Both the position numbers and the translations under genes were made by a program. This document shows, piece by piece, positions 1-7,544 of a DNA stretch of 22,022 bases (its first letter is position 1; each line of letters begins with the position of its first letter). Where the stretch lies: the NCBI GenBank assembly GCA_900549685.1, contig UROX01000025.1:1-22022 (forward strand), written 5' to 3'. Origin of the DNA: an uncultured Alistipes sp. Its GTDB lineage: Bacteria > Bacteroidota > Bacteroidia > Bacteroidales > Rikenellaceae. The notes under the pieces were generated by a model, which was not told where the DNA came from, searched no databases, and saw only the letters and a program-made list of their open reading frames with translations.

Positions 1-576
1 AAAGAAACCAAAAGCGGAAAAAACGACGAATGAAGTGAAGACTGATTCGCCCGGTTCTCCTGCTCCGGTGGCCATGGACATGATGCCGTTCCTGTGGCCT
101 CGGTCGCCCGGATGGTCGAGAGCGGAGAACCGCATCCACGGCAGGGCGGTCGAGTGGATCGTGTTGATGCGCGGCGGGCCGGAGCGTTTCATCAGGCCGC
201 GTCCGGCCTGCACGCGGTCGGTTTCCCGTCGGGCGCCGAGGCGGAATGTCTCGTAGTCGGGGTCGTAGTCGAACCGTCCGAAACCGAAACTGCCGTCCGG
301 GCGGCCGACGGTGGGCGAAAGGTGGATGCGGTCGAACAGGACGATGCGCCCTTCGCCGTCGATCCGGTAACGGAACTCCTCGATCTGATTGACGGCCCGC
401 AGAATGGCGTGCAGATAGCGGACGTAGAACCAGTCGCCCTGTGCTTTGGCCCTGTCGTAGAGTCGTGTGACGTCCGTAGGGACCGTGACGCTGAAGAACG
501 GATCGTCCAGTGCGGCGAAATGGTCGAAGTATTCCCTGCGATCCCATTCGGTCGGGTCGATGATTCTTGCTTCCAT
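1..576 (-). CDS. Chloramphenicol acetyltransferase-like protein, 3' end cut by window edge
   Basis: The minus strand from ATG at 576 stays open to base 1, giving 192 residues with no stop. Type A chloramphenicol acetyltransferases are about 213 residues, so the C-terminus lies outside. Family landmarks are visible: W11 and R13 in a TEWDRREYF stretch near the N-terminus, an AVNQIEEFRYRI stretch near residue 70, and STALPW, which matches the family NISALPW. Aligned by eye to the type III enzyme, the catalytic HHxxxDG motif should fall at about residues 190-196. The visible residues there read SAFGFF, so the first His is replaced by Ala and the catalytic His by Phe. Real CAT activity is therefore doubtful, and it may be a divergent acyltransferase-fold protein. 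It lies 258 bp downstream of aroB on the same strand. I saw no promoter box of its own, so read-through from aroB is possible. Confidence 0.7.
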   Translation of the reverse strand, partial: MEARIIDPTEWDRREYFDHFAALDDPFFSVTVPTDVTRLYDRAKAQGDWFYVRYLHAILRAVNQIEEFRYRIDGEGRIVLFDRIHLSPTVGRPDGSFGFGRFDYDPDYETFRLGARRETDRVQAGRGLMKRSGPPRINTIHSTALPWMRFSALDHPGDRGHRNGIMSMATGAGEPGESVFTSFVVFSAFGFF

Positions 577-834
577 AGATTCTCGTGAGAGTAGGAGTGA
601 CGTGCTGTCGTATTGCCGGCGGAGGGTTTCCGGAAAACGGATATGCCTTTCGGCCTTCTCTGCTTCGACGACGGAATTCCAGGCCCGGCCGATGTCGCCC
701 GCGGTCGTGGTTCGGTGTCCGGACCGGAATCTTTCCCCTCTGTTTCCGCTCGGCGGATTCGCGTTGTCGGTCTGTAAACACGAGTCGGTCCCCCTTTTCG
801 GTCGTATGATCGCGGAATCCGGCTCCGGGGACTT
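577..834. other. Gap between the CAT-like gene and aroB
   Basis: These 258 bases carry no open frame I can support. There is no clear TAnnTTTG box on the minus strand and no hairpin followed by a T run. An imperfect inverted repeat is present near 709-728 (TTCGGTGTCC against GGACCGGAA). It has no loop or T tract, and I do not call it a terminator. Confidence 0.4.
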
Positions 835-1875
835 CTATCCGATCGTTTCGGGCAGGCGGTCGATTTCGTCGAAGTCCATGCGGCGGATTTCGCAGTCGCC
901 TATGCCTCCGAGCAGTACGAAGCCGACCGATGCCGCCTCTTTCTTTTTGTCGAATTTGAGGGCGCGGATCAGCTTTTTGATGTCGATGCCCGATTCGACA
1001 GGCATGCCCATCCGGACGAGTACCTGCTCGATGCGGGCGGCGTCTTTTTGCGAGAGCATGCCCATTCGCGCCGACAGCCGTGCGATCATCGCCGTGCCGA
1101 TGGCCACCGCTTCGCCGTGCAGGAATTCGTGGCCGCATTTTTCGATGGCATGGGCGAAGGTGTGGCCCAGATTCAGCTTGCGGCGTTCGCCGCTCTCCCG
1201 TTCGTCGCGTTCCACGATATCGGTCTTGACACGGACGGCCCGCGTGACGGCTTCGGTGAGCAGGGCGCGGTCGGTACGGAACTCCTCGAACGAATGTCGC
1301 TCGAAAAGTCCGAACAGCGTCGGGTCGGCGATCAGACCCGCCTTGACGATCTCGGCCAGTCCGGCCCGGAACTCGCGTTCGGGCAGCGTGTCGAGCATCG
1401 ACAGGTCGCAGAGTACGAAGTCGGGCTGGTTGAACGTGCCCACGATGTTCTTATAACCTTCGTAATTGACGCCGTTCTTGCCGCCCACGCTGGCGTCCAC
1501 CTGTGCGAGCAGCGTGGTGGCCACGAAGCCGAAACGCAGTCCCCGCATGTAGGTCGAAGCCACGAAGCCTGTGATGTCGGTGACGATGCCGCCTCCGATA
1601 CCGACCAGAAACGTCGAACGGTCGGCGCCCCGTTCCAACAGCTCGCCGTAGAGCTTGTCGGCCGTAGCGAGCGTCTTGATCGTCTCGCCCATGCCGATCA
1701 GGCAGTAGTCGTACCGGTTGATGATCTCCTTGTAACGGCGGTGGATATTGGCGTCAGTGATGACGATCGTTTTGGCGCCCTGAGGCAGGTAGTCGTCCAG
1801 CGAACGGAGCGTCTCGCCGATGACCACCCGCGAGGCGTCTCCCCCTGTGCGTTTAACCTCAATCACTTGCTTCAT
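835..1875 (-). CDS. aroB: 3-dehydroquinate synthase AroB
   Basis: Converts DAHP to 3-dehydroquinate, the second step of the shikimate pathway, in the cytoplasm; the family uses NAD+ and a divalent metal. The 346-residue protein has normal length. NAD-binding GIGGGIVTD lies at 92-100 and TTLLAQVDASVGGKNGVN at 120-137. The three expected metal ligands are E175 (AEIVK), H238 (LNLGHTFAHA) and H253 (LHGEAVAIG). An ATG at 1944 is also in frame, but it lies upstream of the TATCTTTG promoter box at 1917-1910. The start at 1875 (MKQVIEV) is therefore preferred; it is preceded by AGGGAATA, a plausible ribosome binding site. The gene diverges from typA and is followed after a gap by the CAT-like gene. 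Confidence 0.97.
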   Translation of the reverse strand: MKQVIEVKRTGGDASRVVIGETLRSLDDYLPQGAKTIVITDANIHRRYKEIINRYDYCLIGMGETIKTLATADKLYGELLERGADRSTFLVGIGGGIVTDITGFVASTYMRGLRFGFVATTLLAQVDASVGGKNGVNYEGYKNIVGTFNQPDFVLCDLSMLDTLPEREFRAGLAEIVKAGLIADPTLFGLFERHSFEEFRTDRALLTEAVTRAVRVKTDIVERDERESGERRKLNLGHTFAHAIEKCGHEFLHGEAVAIGTAMIARLSARMGMLSQKDAARIEQVLVRMGMPVESGIDIKKLIRALKFDKKKEAASVGFVLLGGIGDCEIRRMDFDEIDRLPETIG

Positions 1876-1909
1876 TATTCCCTGTGCGTTAATATGTGCG
1901 GTCCGGGCA

Positions 1910-1917
1910 CAAAGATA
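1910..1917 (-). promoter_or_regulatory. aroB promoter -7 box
   Basis: Read on the minus strand this is TATCTTTG, a match to the Bacteroidota -7 element TAnnTTTG, about 35 bases upstream of the aroB ATG. No good TTTG -33 element is seen at the usual 19-21 base spacing. Confidence 0.6.
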
Positions 1918-1929
1918 AATTTTATTTCG

Positions 1930-1937
1930 TACCTTTG
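1930..1937 (+). promoter_or_regulatory. typA promoter -7 box
   Basis: TACCTTTG matches TAnnTTTG and lies 20 bases upstream of the typA ATG, implying a short leader. No clear -33 element is visible. The box is only 12 bases from the opposing aroB box. Confidence 0.6.
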
Positions 1938-1957
1938 CCGCCACTAAATATCATTCC

Positions 1958-3760
1958 ATGCAAAAAATACGCAATATTGCGATTATCGCCCATGTCGATC
2001 ACGGCAAGACGACGCTGGTCGATAAGATGATTCTTCAGGGCAATCTTTTCCGAGACAACGAAAAAACCGGCGAGCTGATTCTGGACAACAACGACCTCGA
2101 ACGCGAACGGGGCATCACGATCCTGTCCAAAAACGTATCGGTCAATTATCGCGGTTACAAGATCAATATCATCGACACCCCGGGCCACTCCGATTTCGGC
2201 GGCGAGGTGGAGCGCGTGCTCAACATGGCCGACGGCGTGCTGCTGCTCGTCGATGCGTTCGAAGGAACGATGCCGCAGACTCGGTTCGTGCTCCAGAAGG
2301 CGCTCGCGCTGGGCAAGAAACCGATCGTCGTGGTCAATAAGGTCGATAAGCCGAACTGCCGTCCCGAGGAGGTGTACGAACAGGTGTTCGATCTGATGTT
2401 CACGCTCGATGCGACCGAAGACCAGCTCGATTTCGTGACGATCTACGGCAGTGCCAAACAGGGCTGGATGTCCTATGTGTGGAAAGAGCGCACCAACGAC
2501 ATCACGCCGCTGCTGGATGCCATCATCGATAACATCCCCGCTCCCGAAGTGAAGGAGGGAACGCCTCAGCTGCTCATCACCTCGCTCGAATATTCGCCTT
2601 ACGTGGGCCGGATCGCGGTGGGTAAACTCACGCGGGGCACGCTCCGTTCGGGCATGCCCGTGACGCTGGCCAAACGCGACGGCAAGACGATGGTCAAAAC
2701 CAGGATCAAAGAGCTGATGGTTTTCGACGGACTGGCCAAGGCCAAGGTGGAGAGCGTCGAGTGCGGCGAGATCTGTGCGCTGGTCGGCATCGAGGGCTTC
2801 GAGATCGGCGATACGGTCTGCGATTTCGAAAATCCCGAACCGCTCGAACCCATCGCCATCGACGAGCCGACGATGAGTATGCTCTTCACGATCAACGATT
2901 CTCCGTTCTTCGGCCGGGAGGGCAAGTACGTCACCTCGCGCCACATCAAGGAACGGCTCGACCGCGAGCTGGAAAAGAACCTCGCGCTGCGCGTGGAGCC
3001 GGGCGCCTCGTCCGACAGCTTCGTCGTCTACGGCCGCGGTGTGCTGCACCTCTCGGTGTTGATCGAGACGATGCGCCGCGAGGGCTACGAGTTGCAGGTC
3101 GGACAGCCGCAGGTCATCATCAAGCAGATCGACGGACAGAAATGCGAGCCGGTCGAAGAGCTGACCATCGATATTCCCGAGGAGTATTCGGGACGCGCCA
3201 TCGAACTCGTGACCAAACGCAAGGGAACGATGATGGATATGGCCACGATACACGACCGTCAGCGGATCGTGTTCGAAATACCTTCGCGCGGCATCATCGG
3301 CCTGCGGAGCAATCTGCTCACGGCCACGGCCGGCGAAGCGGTCATGTCGCACCGGCTCAAGGGCTTCGAACCCTACAAGGGCGATATGGAAATGCGGCAG
3401 AACGGTTCGCTGATCGCCATGGAGACCGGTACGGCCTATGCCTATGCGATCAACAAGCTTCAGGACCGCGGCACGTTCTTCGTCTCGCCTCAGGACGAAA
3501 TCTACGCCGGACAGGTCGTGGGCGAGAGCACCCGTGCGGACGATATCGTCATCAACCTGACCAAGTCCAAGAAACTCACGAATATGCGTGCGAGCGGTTC
3601 GGACGACAAGGTGTCCATCGCTCCGCCCGTCATTTTCTCGCTCGAGGAGGCGCTCGAGTACATCAAAGAGGACGAATACGTCGAAGTGACGCCCAAGTCC
3701 ATCCGCCTGCGCAAGATCATTCTCGACGAGACCGAACGCAAGCGTCAGTCGAAATCGTAA
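1958..3760 (+). CDS. typA: Ribosome-associated translational GTPase TypA/BipA
   Basis: A translation-factor GTPase of the EF-G/LepA group that binds ribosomes and supports ribosome assembly and stress or low-temperature growth. The 600-residue length is typical. G motifs are intact: AHVDHGKTT at 11-19 (G1), RGIT at 51-54 (G2), DTPGH at 73-77 (G3) and NKVD at 127-130 (G4). A beta-barrel domain 2 follows from about residue 200. EF-G-like domains III and V and the TypA-specific C-terminal domain follow, including a stretch PSRGIIGLRS. The C-terminus is basic and ends ERKRQSKS. It is transcribed alone from the box at 1930-1937, divergent from aroB, and is followed by hairpins including a probable terminator at 3814-3838. 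Confidence 0.98.
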   Translation: MQKIRNIAIIAHVDHGKTTLVDKMILQGNLFRDNEKTGELILDNNDLERERGITILSKNVSVNYRGYKINIIDTPGHSDFGGEVERVLNMADGVLLLVDAFEGTMPQTRFVLQKALALGKKPIVVVNKVDKPNCRPEEVYEQVFDLMFTLDATEDQLDFVTIYGSAKQGWMSYVWKERTNDITPLLDAIIDNIPAPEVKEGTPQLLITSLEYSPYVGRIAVGKLTRGTLRSGMPVTLAKRDGKTMVKTRIKELMVFDGLAKAKVESVECGEICALVGIEGFEIGDTVCDFENPEPLEPIAIDEPTMSMLFTINDSPFFGREGKYVTSRHIKERLDRELEKNLALRVEPGASSDSFVVYGRGVLHLSVLIETMRREGYELQVGQPQVIIKQIDGQKCEPVEELTIDIPEEYSGRAIELVTKRKGTMMDMATIHDRQRIVFEIPSRGIIGLRSNLLTATAGEAVMSHRLKGFEPYKGDMEMRQNGSLIAMETGTAYAYAINKLQDRGTFFVSPQDEIYAGQVVGESTRADDIVINLTKSKKLTNMRASGSDDKVSIAPPVIFSLEEALEYIKEDEYVEVTPKSIRLRKIILDETERKRQSKS

Positions 3761-3766
3761 ACGCGC

Positions 3767-3790
3767 TTTCGCAGGACCTTCCTGCGGAAA
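3767..3790 (+). repeat. Stem-loop just after typA
   Basis: CGCAGGA and TCCTGCG pair around a three-base CCT loop, and flanking TTT/AAA can extend the stem past a one-base bulge. No T run follows, so it is more likely a 3'-end structure than the terminator itself. Confidence 0.45.
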
Positions 3791-3813
3791 CGGACAAAGC
3801 CCGGAGGGCGGCC

Positions 3814-3838
3814 GGAACGACGGTCGTCCTCTTTTTTT
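3814..3838 (+). terminator. Probable terminator of typA
   Basis: A short stem (GG-ACG paired with CGT-CC across one bulged A, loop ACGGT) is followed directly by CTCTTTTTTT. The stem is weak, but the seven-T run supports intrinsic termination on the plus strand. Confidence 0.5.
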
Positions 3839-3843
3839 GTCGT

Positions 3844-3883
3844 CGTCCGTCCGCATCCGCGACCCTCCGGATGCGGACGGACG
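3844..3883. repeat. Perfect 16-bp hairpin in the typA-dusB gap
   Basis: Arms CGTCCGTCCGCATCCG (3844-3859) and its exact complement (3868-3883) surround an eight-base loop. The pairing extends to 3841/3886 through one T-G wobble. It sits just after the T run ending at 3838 and has no T run of its own on either strand. Its role is unknown. Confidence 0.7.
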
Positions 3884-4421
3884 GCGTGTCGATTTCCTTG
3901 CGATCCGGGGAGGGCGGACGTGCAGGGATGCACCGGTGTGGGGCGGGGGACGATCCGGCGGATCGTTTGTTTTTCGCCCGCCACGGTGCGGAACCGCCGC
4001 GATGAACGTCGTGCGGAAAGGGGAGGGTGCCGGTGTCTTTGCGGCGCTTCCCGCACCTCCCCATACCTTCCGCATCGTTCGTGCCTGCGCTTCCCGTGCC
4101 GCTTCGGCTCGCCGTTCGCGCGGGATTTTTGTCCGGTATGGTATGAAAGAACGGGGACGGGCCGCCCGCTGTATCCGGAGCGTTCGGGTGGAACAGGGGA
4201 ATCGGATCGCGGCGTGTCGGGCGGTCGGGTATCGGATGGCCTTTTCGTCTTCCGACCCGGAGGGAAACGATGCGGATCGTCGGTGCCATGCGGCCGGTCG
4301 CGGAAGCTCCCGCGACGGAAGAAAACTTGTTTGTTTGAAAAAGCGGGTAGGGTTCGGTCCGGATACGGGGCCGCTCGTGTCCGCCGGCCTGCGGTCGGAC
4401 CGGGAAAGCCGACTCTCGTCC
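3884..4421. other. Gene-free stretch between typA and dusB
   Basis: Between two convergent genes there is no frame with a recognisable domain or protein-like composition; open frames here are rich in Arg, Gly and Ser, as expected of translated GC-rich noncoding DNA. A 7-bp stem (GTCGCGG/CCGCGAC, 4297-4316, six-base loop) is present. No convincing intrinsic terminator for dusB was found. Confidence 0.5.
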
Positions 4422-5444
4422 TTATACGTCGTGGGAGAGCGGCCGGGGGATTATCTCCGACGTGTCGAAGTCGCCCCATATCCGGGCGATGTCGTCGAGC
4501 GTGGCCGTGATGGCCTCCGGATCGGTCAGCGTGACGAGTTTGAGCCGAGTGGCCTTGAAGTCGGGCAGCCCTTTGAAGTAGCATGAGAAGTGTCTCCGCA
4601 TTTCCAGTACGCCGACCTTCTCGCCTTTGACTTCGAGCGATTTGGCGAAGTGGAGCTTGGCCAGTTCCACTCGTTCCCGGACCGACGGTTGCGGGAGTCG
4701 TTCGCCGGTGGAGAGGAAGTGGCGGATTTCGCGGAAGATCCACGGGCGTCCGTATGTGGCCCGGCCGATCATGATGCCGTCTACGCCGTAGCGTGCGAAG
4801 GCTTCCGCAGCGCCTTCCGCCGACTGGATGTCGCCGTTGCCGACGATGGGGATCCGCATGCGGGGATTCTCCTTGATCGCGCCGATGAGCGTCCAGTCGG
4901 CCTCGCCCCGGTACATCTGTGCCCGTGTGCGTCCGTGGACGGTCAGCGCCGCGATACCCACGTCCTGAAGCCGTTCGGCGATTTCGACGATGGGTTTGCT
5001 CTCCTCGTCCCAGCCCAGCCGGGTCTTGACCGTTACGGGCAGCGAGACCGCCTCGACGATGCGGCGCGTCATTTCGACCATCTTCGGTATGTCGCGCATC
5101 ATGCCGCTGCCGGCACCCCGTCCGGCGATTTTGCGCACGGGGCACCCGAAATTGATGTCGATCAGGTCGGGTCCCGCCGCCTCGGCCACGCGGGCGGCTT
5201 CGACCATCGGCTCGATTTCGTTGCCGTAGAGCTGGATGCCCACCGGGCGTTCGTAGTCGTAGATGCGGAGTTTGGCCACCGTTTTGGCCGCGTCGCGGAT
5301 CAGGCCGTCGCACGAGACGAATTCGGTGTAGACCATGTCGGCCCCGAACTTCTTGCATATCCAGCGGAACGAAGGATCGGTCACGTCCTCCATCGGTGCC
5401 AGAAAAAGCGGCTTGTCTCCCAAATCGATACCGGCGATGCGCAT
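4422..5444 (-). CDS. dusB: tRNA-dihydrouridine synthase (DusB-type)
   Basis: An FMN enzyme that reduces specific uridines in the tRNA D-loop to dihydrouridine using NADPH. The 340 residues match the family length. LAPMEDVTDPSFR at 15-27 is the N-terminal FMN-barrel motif. DINFGCPVRK at 97-105 carries the catalytic Cys, C101. K140 (TVKTRLGW), H170 (TVHGRT), GNGDI at 202-206 and GRATYGRPW at 227-235 are FMN-site motifs. The C-terminal helical tRNA-binding part contains RRHFSCYFKGLP. The ATG at 5444 lies 20 bases after the promoter box, so no earlier start is plausible. It diverges from argS. Confidence 0.96.
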   Translation of the reverse strand: MRIAGIDLGDKPLFLAPMEDVTDPSFRWICKKFGADMVYTEFVSCDGLIRDAAKTVAKLRIYDYERPVGIQLYGNEIEPMVEAARVAEAAGPDLIDINFGCPVRKIAGRGAGSGMMRDIPKMVEMTRRIVEAVSLPVTVKTRLGWDEESKPIVEIAERLQDVGIAALTVHGRTRAQMYRGEADWTLIGAIKENPRMRIPIVGNGDIQSAEGAAEAFARYGVDGIMIGRATYGRPWIFREIRHFLSTGERLPQPSVRERVELAKLHFAKSLEVKGEKVGVLEMRRHFSCYFKGLPDFKATRLKLVTLTDPEAITATLDDIARIWGDFDTSEIIPRPLSHDV

Positions 5445-5447
5445 GTT

Positions 5448-5481
5448 TTTGCGTTTTGATCGGCAAAAATACGTATCTTTG
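5448..5481 (+). promoter_or_regulatory. argS promoter
   Basis: The -7 box TATCTTTG (5474-5481) is preceded by TTTG (5448-5451) with a 22-base spacer, close to the Bacteroidota TTTG-N19-21-TAnnTTTG consensus. The argS ATG is 31 bases downstream of the box. Confidence 0.65.
5464..5471 (-). promoter_or_regulatory. dusB promoter -7 box
   Basis: Read on the minus strand this is TATTTTTG, matching TAnnTTTG, 20 bases upstream of the dusB ATG. It is separated from the opposing argS box by only two bases. Confidence 0.6.
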
Positions 5482-5511
5482 TCATCATTCTGAAATTACG
5501 AACGTCAAATT

Positions 5512-7293
5512 ATGAATATCGAACAGTTTTTGCAGCAGAAGCTGCTCCCCGTCGTGACGTCGCTCTACGGCGAGGTGGCACCCGAACAGATTCAGCTTCA
5601 GAAGACCCGCAAGGAATTCGAGGGCGATGCGACGCTCGTCGTGTTCCCCCTGCTGAAGCTCAGCCGCAAGAATCCCGAGGCCACGGCCAACGAAATCGGC
5701 GAGGCGCTCCGGGCGGCCGTTCCGGAGGTCGAGACGTTCAACGTCATAAAGGGATTTCTGAACATTTCGTTGAGCGAGGCGTTCTGGCGCGGTCGCCTGA
5801 GCGAAATTGTCGCCGCATCCGGTTACGGTATGGGCGCTCCTACGGGGCGGACGATCATGGTCGAATATTCGTCGCCCAATACGAACAAGCCGCTCCATTT
5901 GGGCCATGTGCGCAACAACCTGCTCGGTTATTCGGTGTCGAAGATTCTGGAAGCCGCCGGGAACAAAGTCATCAAGGTCAATCTGGTCAATGACCGGGGG
6001 ATCCATATCTGCAAGTCGATGCTGGCCTGGCAGAAGTTCGGCGGCGGCGAGACGCCCGCCTCGTCGGGCAAGAAGGGCGACCATCTGGTAGGCGACTACT
6101 ACGTGGCTTTCGACAAAGCTTACAAGGCCGAGATCAAGGAACTCATGGCCGGCGGCATGGACGAGGAGACGGCCAAGAAAGAGGCGCCTATTATCAAAGA
6201 GGCGCAGGCGATGCTCCGCAAATGGGAGGCCCGCGACGCAGAAGTCTATTCGTTGTGGGAGACGATGAACGGATGGGTCTACGATGGTTTCGACAAGACG
6301 TACCGCGATATGGGCGTGAGCTTCGACAAGGTGTACTACGAATCGCAGACCTACCTGCTCGGCAAATCGCTCGTCGAGGATGGACTGGCCCGGGGCGTGT
6401 TCTTCCGCAAGGAGGACGGCTCGGTGTGGTGCGACCTGACGGCCGACGGACTCGACCAGAAACTGCTGCTGCGCGGCGACGGAACGTCGGTCTACATGAC
6501 GCAGGACCTCGGTACGGCGCTGACGCGGTTCGAGGAGGAGAAGCTCGACGACATGATCTATGTGGTGGGCAACGAGCAGAACTACCATTTCCAGGTGCTC
6601 AAACTCATCCTCGGCAAGCTGGGCTACGCATGGGCCGATCACATCACCCACCTCTCCTACGGTATGGTGGAGCTGCCCGAAGGCAAGATGAAATCGCGCG
6701 AAGGGACGGTCGTGGATGCCGACGACCTGATCGCCGGGATGGTCGATACGGCCCGCGAAATGTCGCAGGAGCTGGGCAAGTTCGACGATATGACCGAAGC
6801 CGAAGCCGCCGAGATCAGCCGCAAGGTGGGACTCGGAGCGCTGAAATATTTCATTCTGAAAGTCGATCCGCGCAAGACGATGCTCTTCGACCCGCGCGAG
6901 TCGATCGACTTCAACGGCAATACGGGACCGTTCATCCAGTATACCTATGCCCGGATCAAATCCGTGTTGCGCAAGGCGGCCGACAAGGGCATCGTCCTTT
7001 CCGGTGAGATCGGCGGTGCGCCGCTCGCGGGCGAGGAGATCGCTCTGGTCAAGATGTTGGCCGACTATCCGTCGGTCGTGGCGCAGGCCGCGGCGACATT
7101 CTCCCCGGCCGTGATCGCCGCCTATGCCTACGAGCTGGCCAAGGCGTACAACGGTTACTACCACGATTTCCCGATTCTCCGCGAGGACGATGCGGCCAAA
7201 CAGGCTCTGCGTCTCATGCTGTCAGCTACGGTGGCTCGCATCCTCGCTTCGGCCACGGAGCTGCTCGGCATCGAGGTGCCGGAGCGGATGTAA
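5512..7293 (+). CDS. argS: Arginyl-tRNA synthetase
   Basis: A class I aminoacyl-tRNA synthetase that attaches arginine to tRNA-Arg in the cytoplasm. The 593-residue length is typical. Residues 1-100 form the N-terminal Add1-type tRNA-recognition domain. The HIGH-type signature is SPNTNKPLHLGH at 121-132. The KMSK-type loop reads KMKSR at 392-396, a normal variant for bacterial ArgS. The C-terminal DALR anticodon-binding domain starts near FIQYTYAR at about 473 and runs to the end. The gene is monocistronic: it has its own promoter, diverges from dusB, and is followed by a strong intrinsic terminator. Confidence 0.98.
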   Translation: MNIEQFLQQKLLPVVTSLYGEVAPEQIQLQKTRKEFEGDATLVVFPLLKLSRKNPEATANEIGEALRAAVPEVETFNVIKGFLNISLSEAFWRGRLSEIVAASGYGMGAPTGRTIMVEYSSPNTNKPLHLGHVRNNLLGYSVSKILEAAGNKVIKVNLVNDRGIHICKSMLAWQKFGGGETPASSGKKGDHLVGDYYVAFDKAYKAEIKELMAGGMDEETAKKEAPIIKEAQAMLRKWEARDAEVYSLWETMNGWVYDGFDKTYRDMGVSFDKVYYESQTYLLGKSLVEDGLARGVFFRKEDGSVWCDLTADGLDQKLLLRGDGTSVYMTQDLGTALTRFEEEKLDDMIYVVGNEQNYHFQVLKLILGKLGYAWADHITHLSYGMVELPEGKMKSREGTVVDADDLIAGMVDTAREMSQELGKFDDMTEAEAAEISRKVGLGALKYFILKVDPRKTMLFDPRESIDFNGNTGPFIQYTYARIKSVLRKAADKGIVLSGEIGGAPLAGEEIALVKMLADYPSVVAQAAATFSPAVIAAYAYELAKAYNGYYHDFPILREDDAAKQALRLMLSATVARILASATELLGIEVPERM

Positions 7294-7323
7294 ACCTGCC
7301 GGTAAAAAGATTTTTGCACGAGG

Positions 7324-7360
7324 TGCGGAGCGTCATTTGCGCTCCGCATTTCGTCTTTCT
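7324..7360 (+). terminator. Intrinsic terminator after argS
   Basis: TGCGGAGCG (7324-7332) pairs perfectly with CGCTCCGCA (7340-7348) around the loop TCATTTG. It is followed by TTTCGTCTTTCT. This is a nine-base stem 30 bases after the argS stop. Confidence 0.8.
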
Positions 7361-7544
7361 GCGGCTGGCTGTATGCGCCGGCGTTTCCTGTCCGACCGCA
7401 ATCGTCCGCGGTCCGGCCGTATGGTAGAGGTCGCTTGCGGGCTTCGGCAGCGGGCGTCGTAGGCCGGTCGGGGCGAGGCGTTCATGCACGGAGCGGTGTC
7501 GGCACGGCGGCGGTATCCTGCCACCGACGGTCGATTCGAAAGTC
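7361..7544 (+). other. Leader region of the flippase gene
   Basis: After the argS terminator, roughly 180 bases precede the flippase ATG. I see no exact TAnnTTTG box; GTATCCTGCC near 7512 is the nearest resemblance. No open frame here looks like a gene. Confidence 0.35.

Noticed and set aside
1922..4075. A 717-codon open frame on the minus strand across typA
   Set aside because: It is antisense to a complete, motif-verified typA. Its composition (many Arg, Asp, His, Leu) is that of the antisense frame of GC-rich genes, and no domain is recognisable.
3837..4586. Possible small genes in the typA-dusB gap
   Set aside because: Frames on both strands here have noncoding-like composition and no motif. 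The longest overlaps the 3' end of dusB out of frame, and no promoter box was seen.
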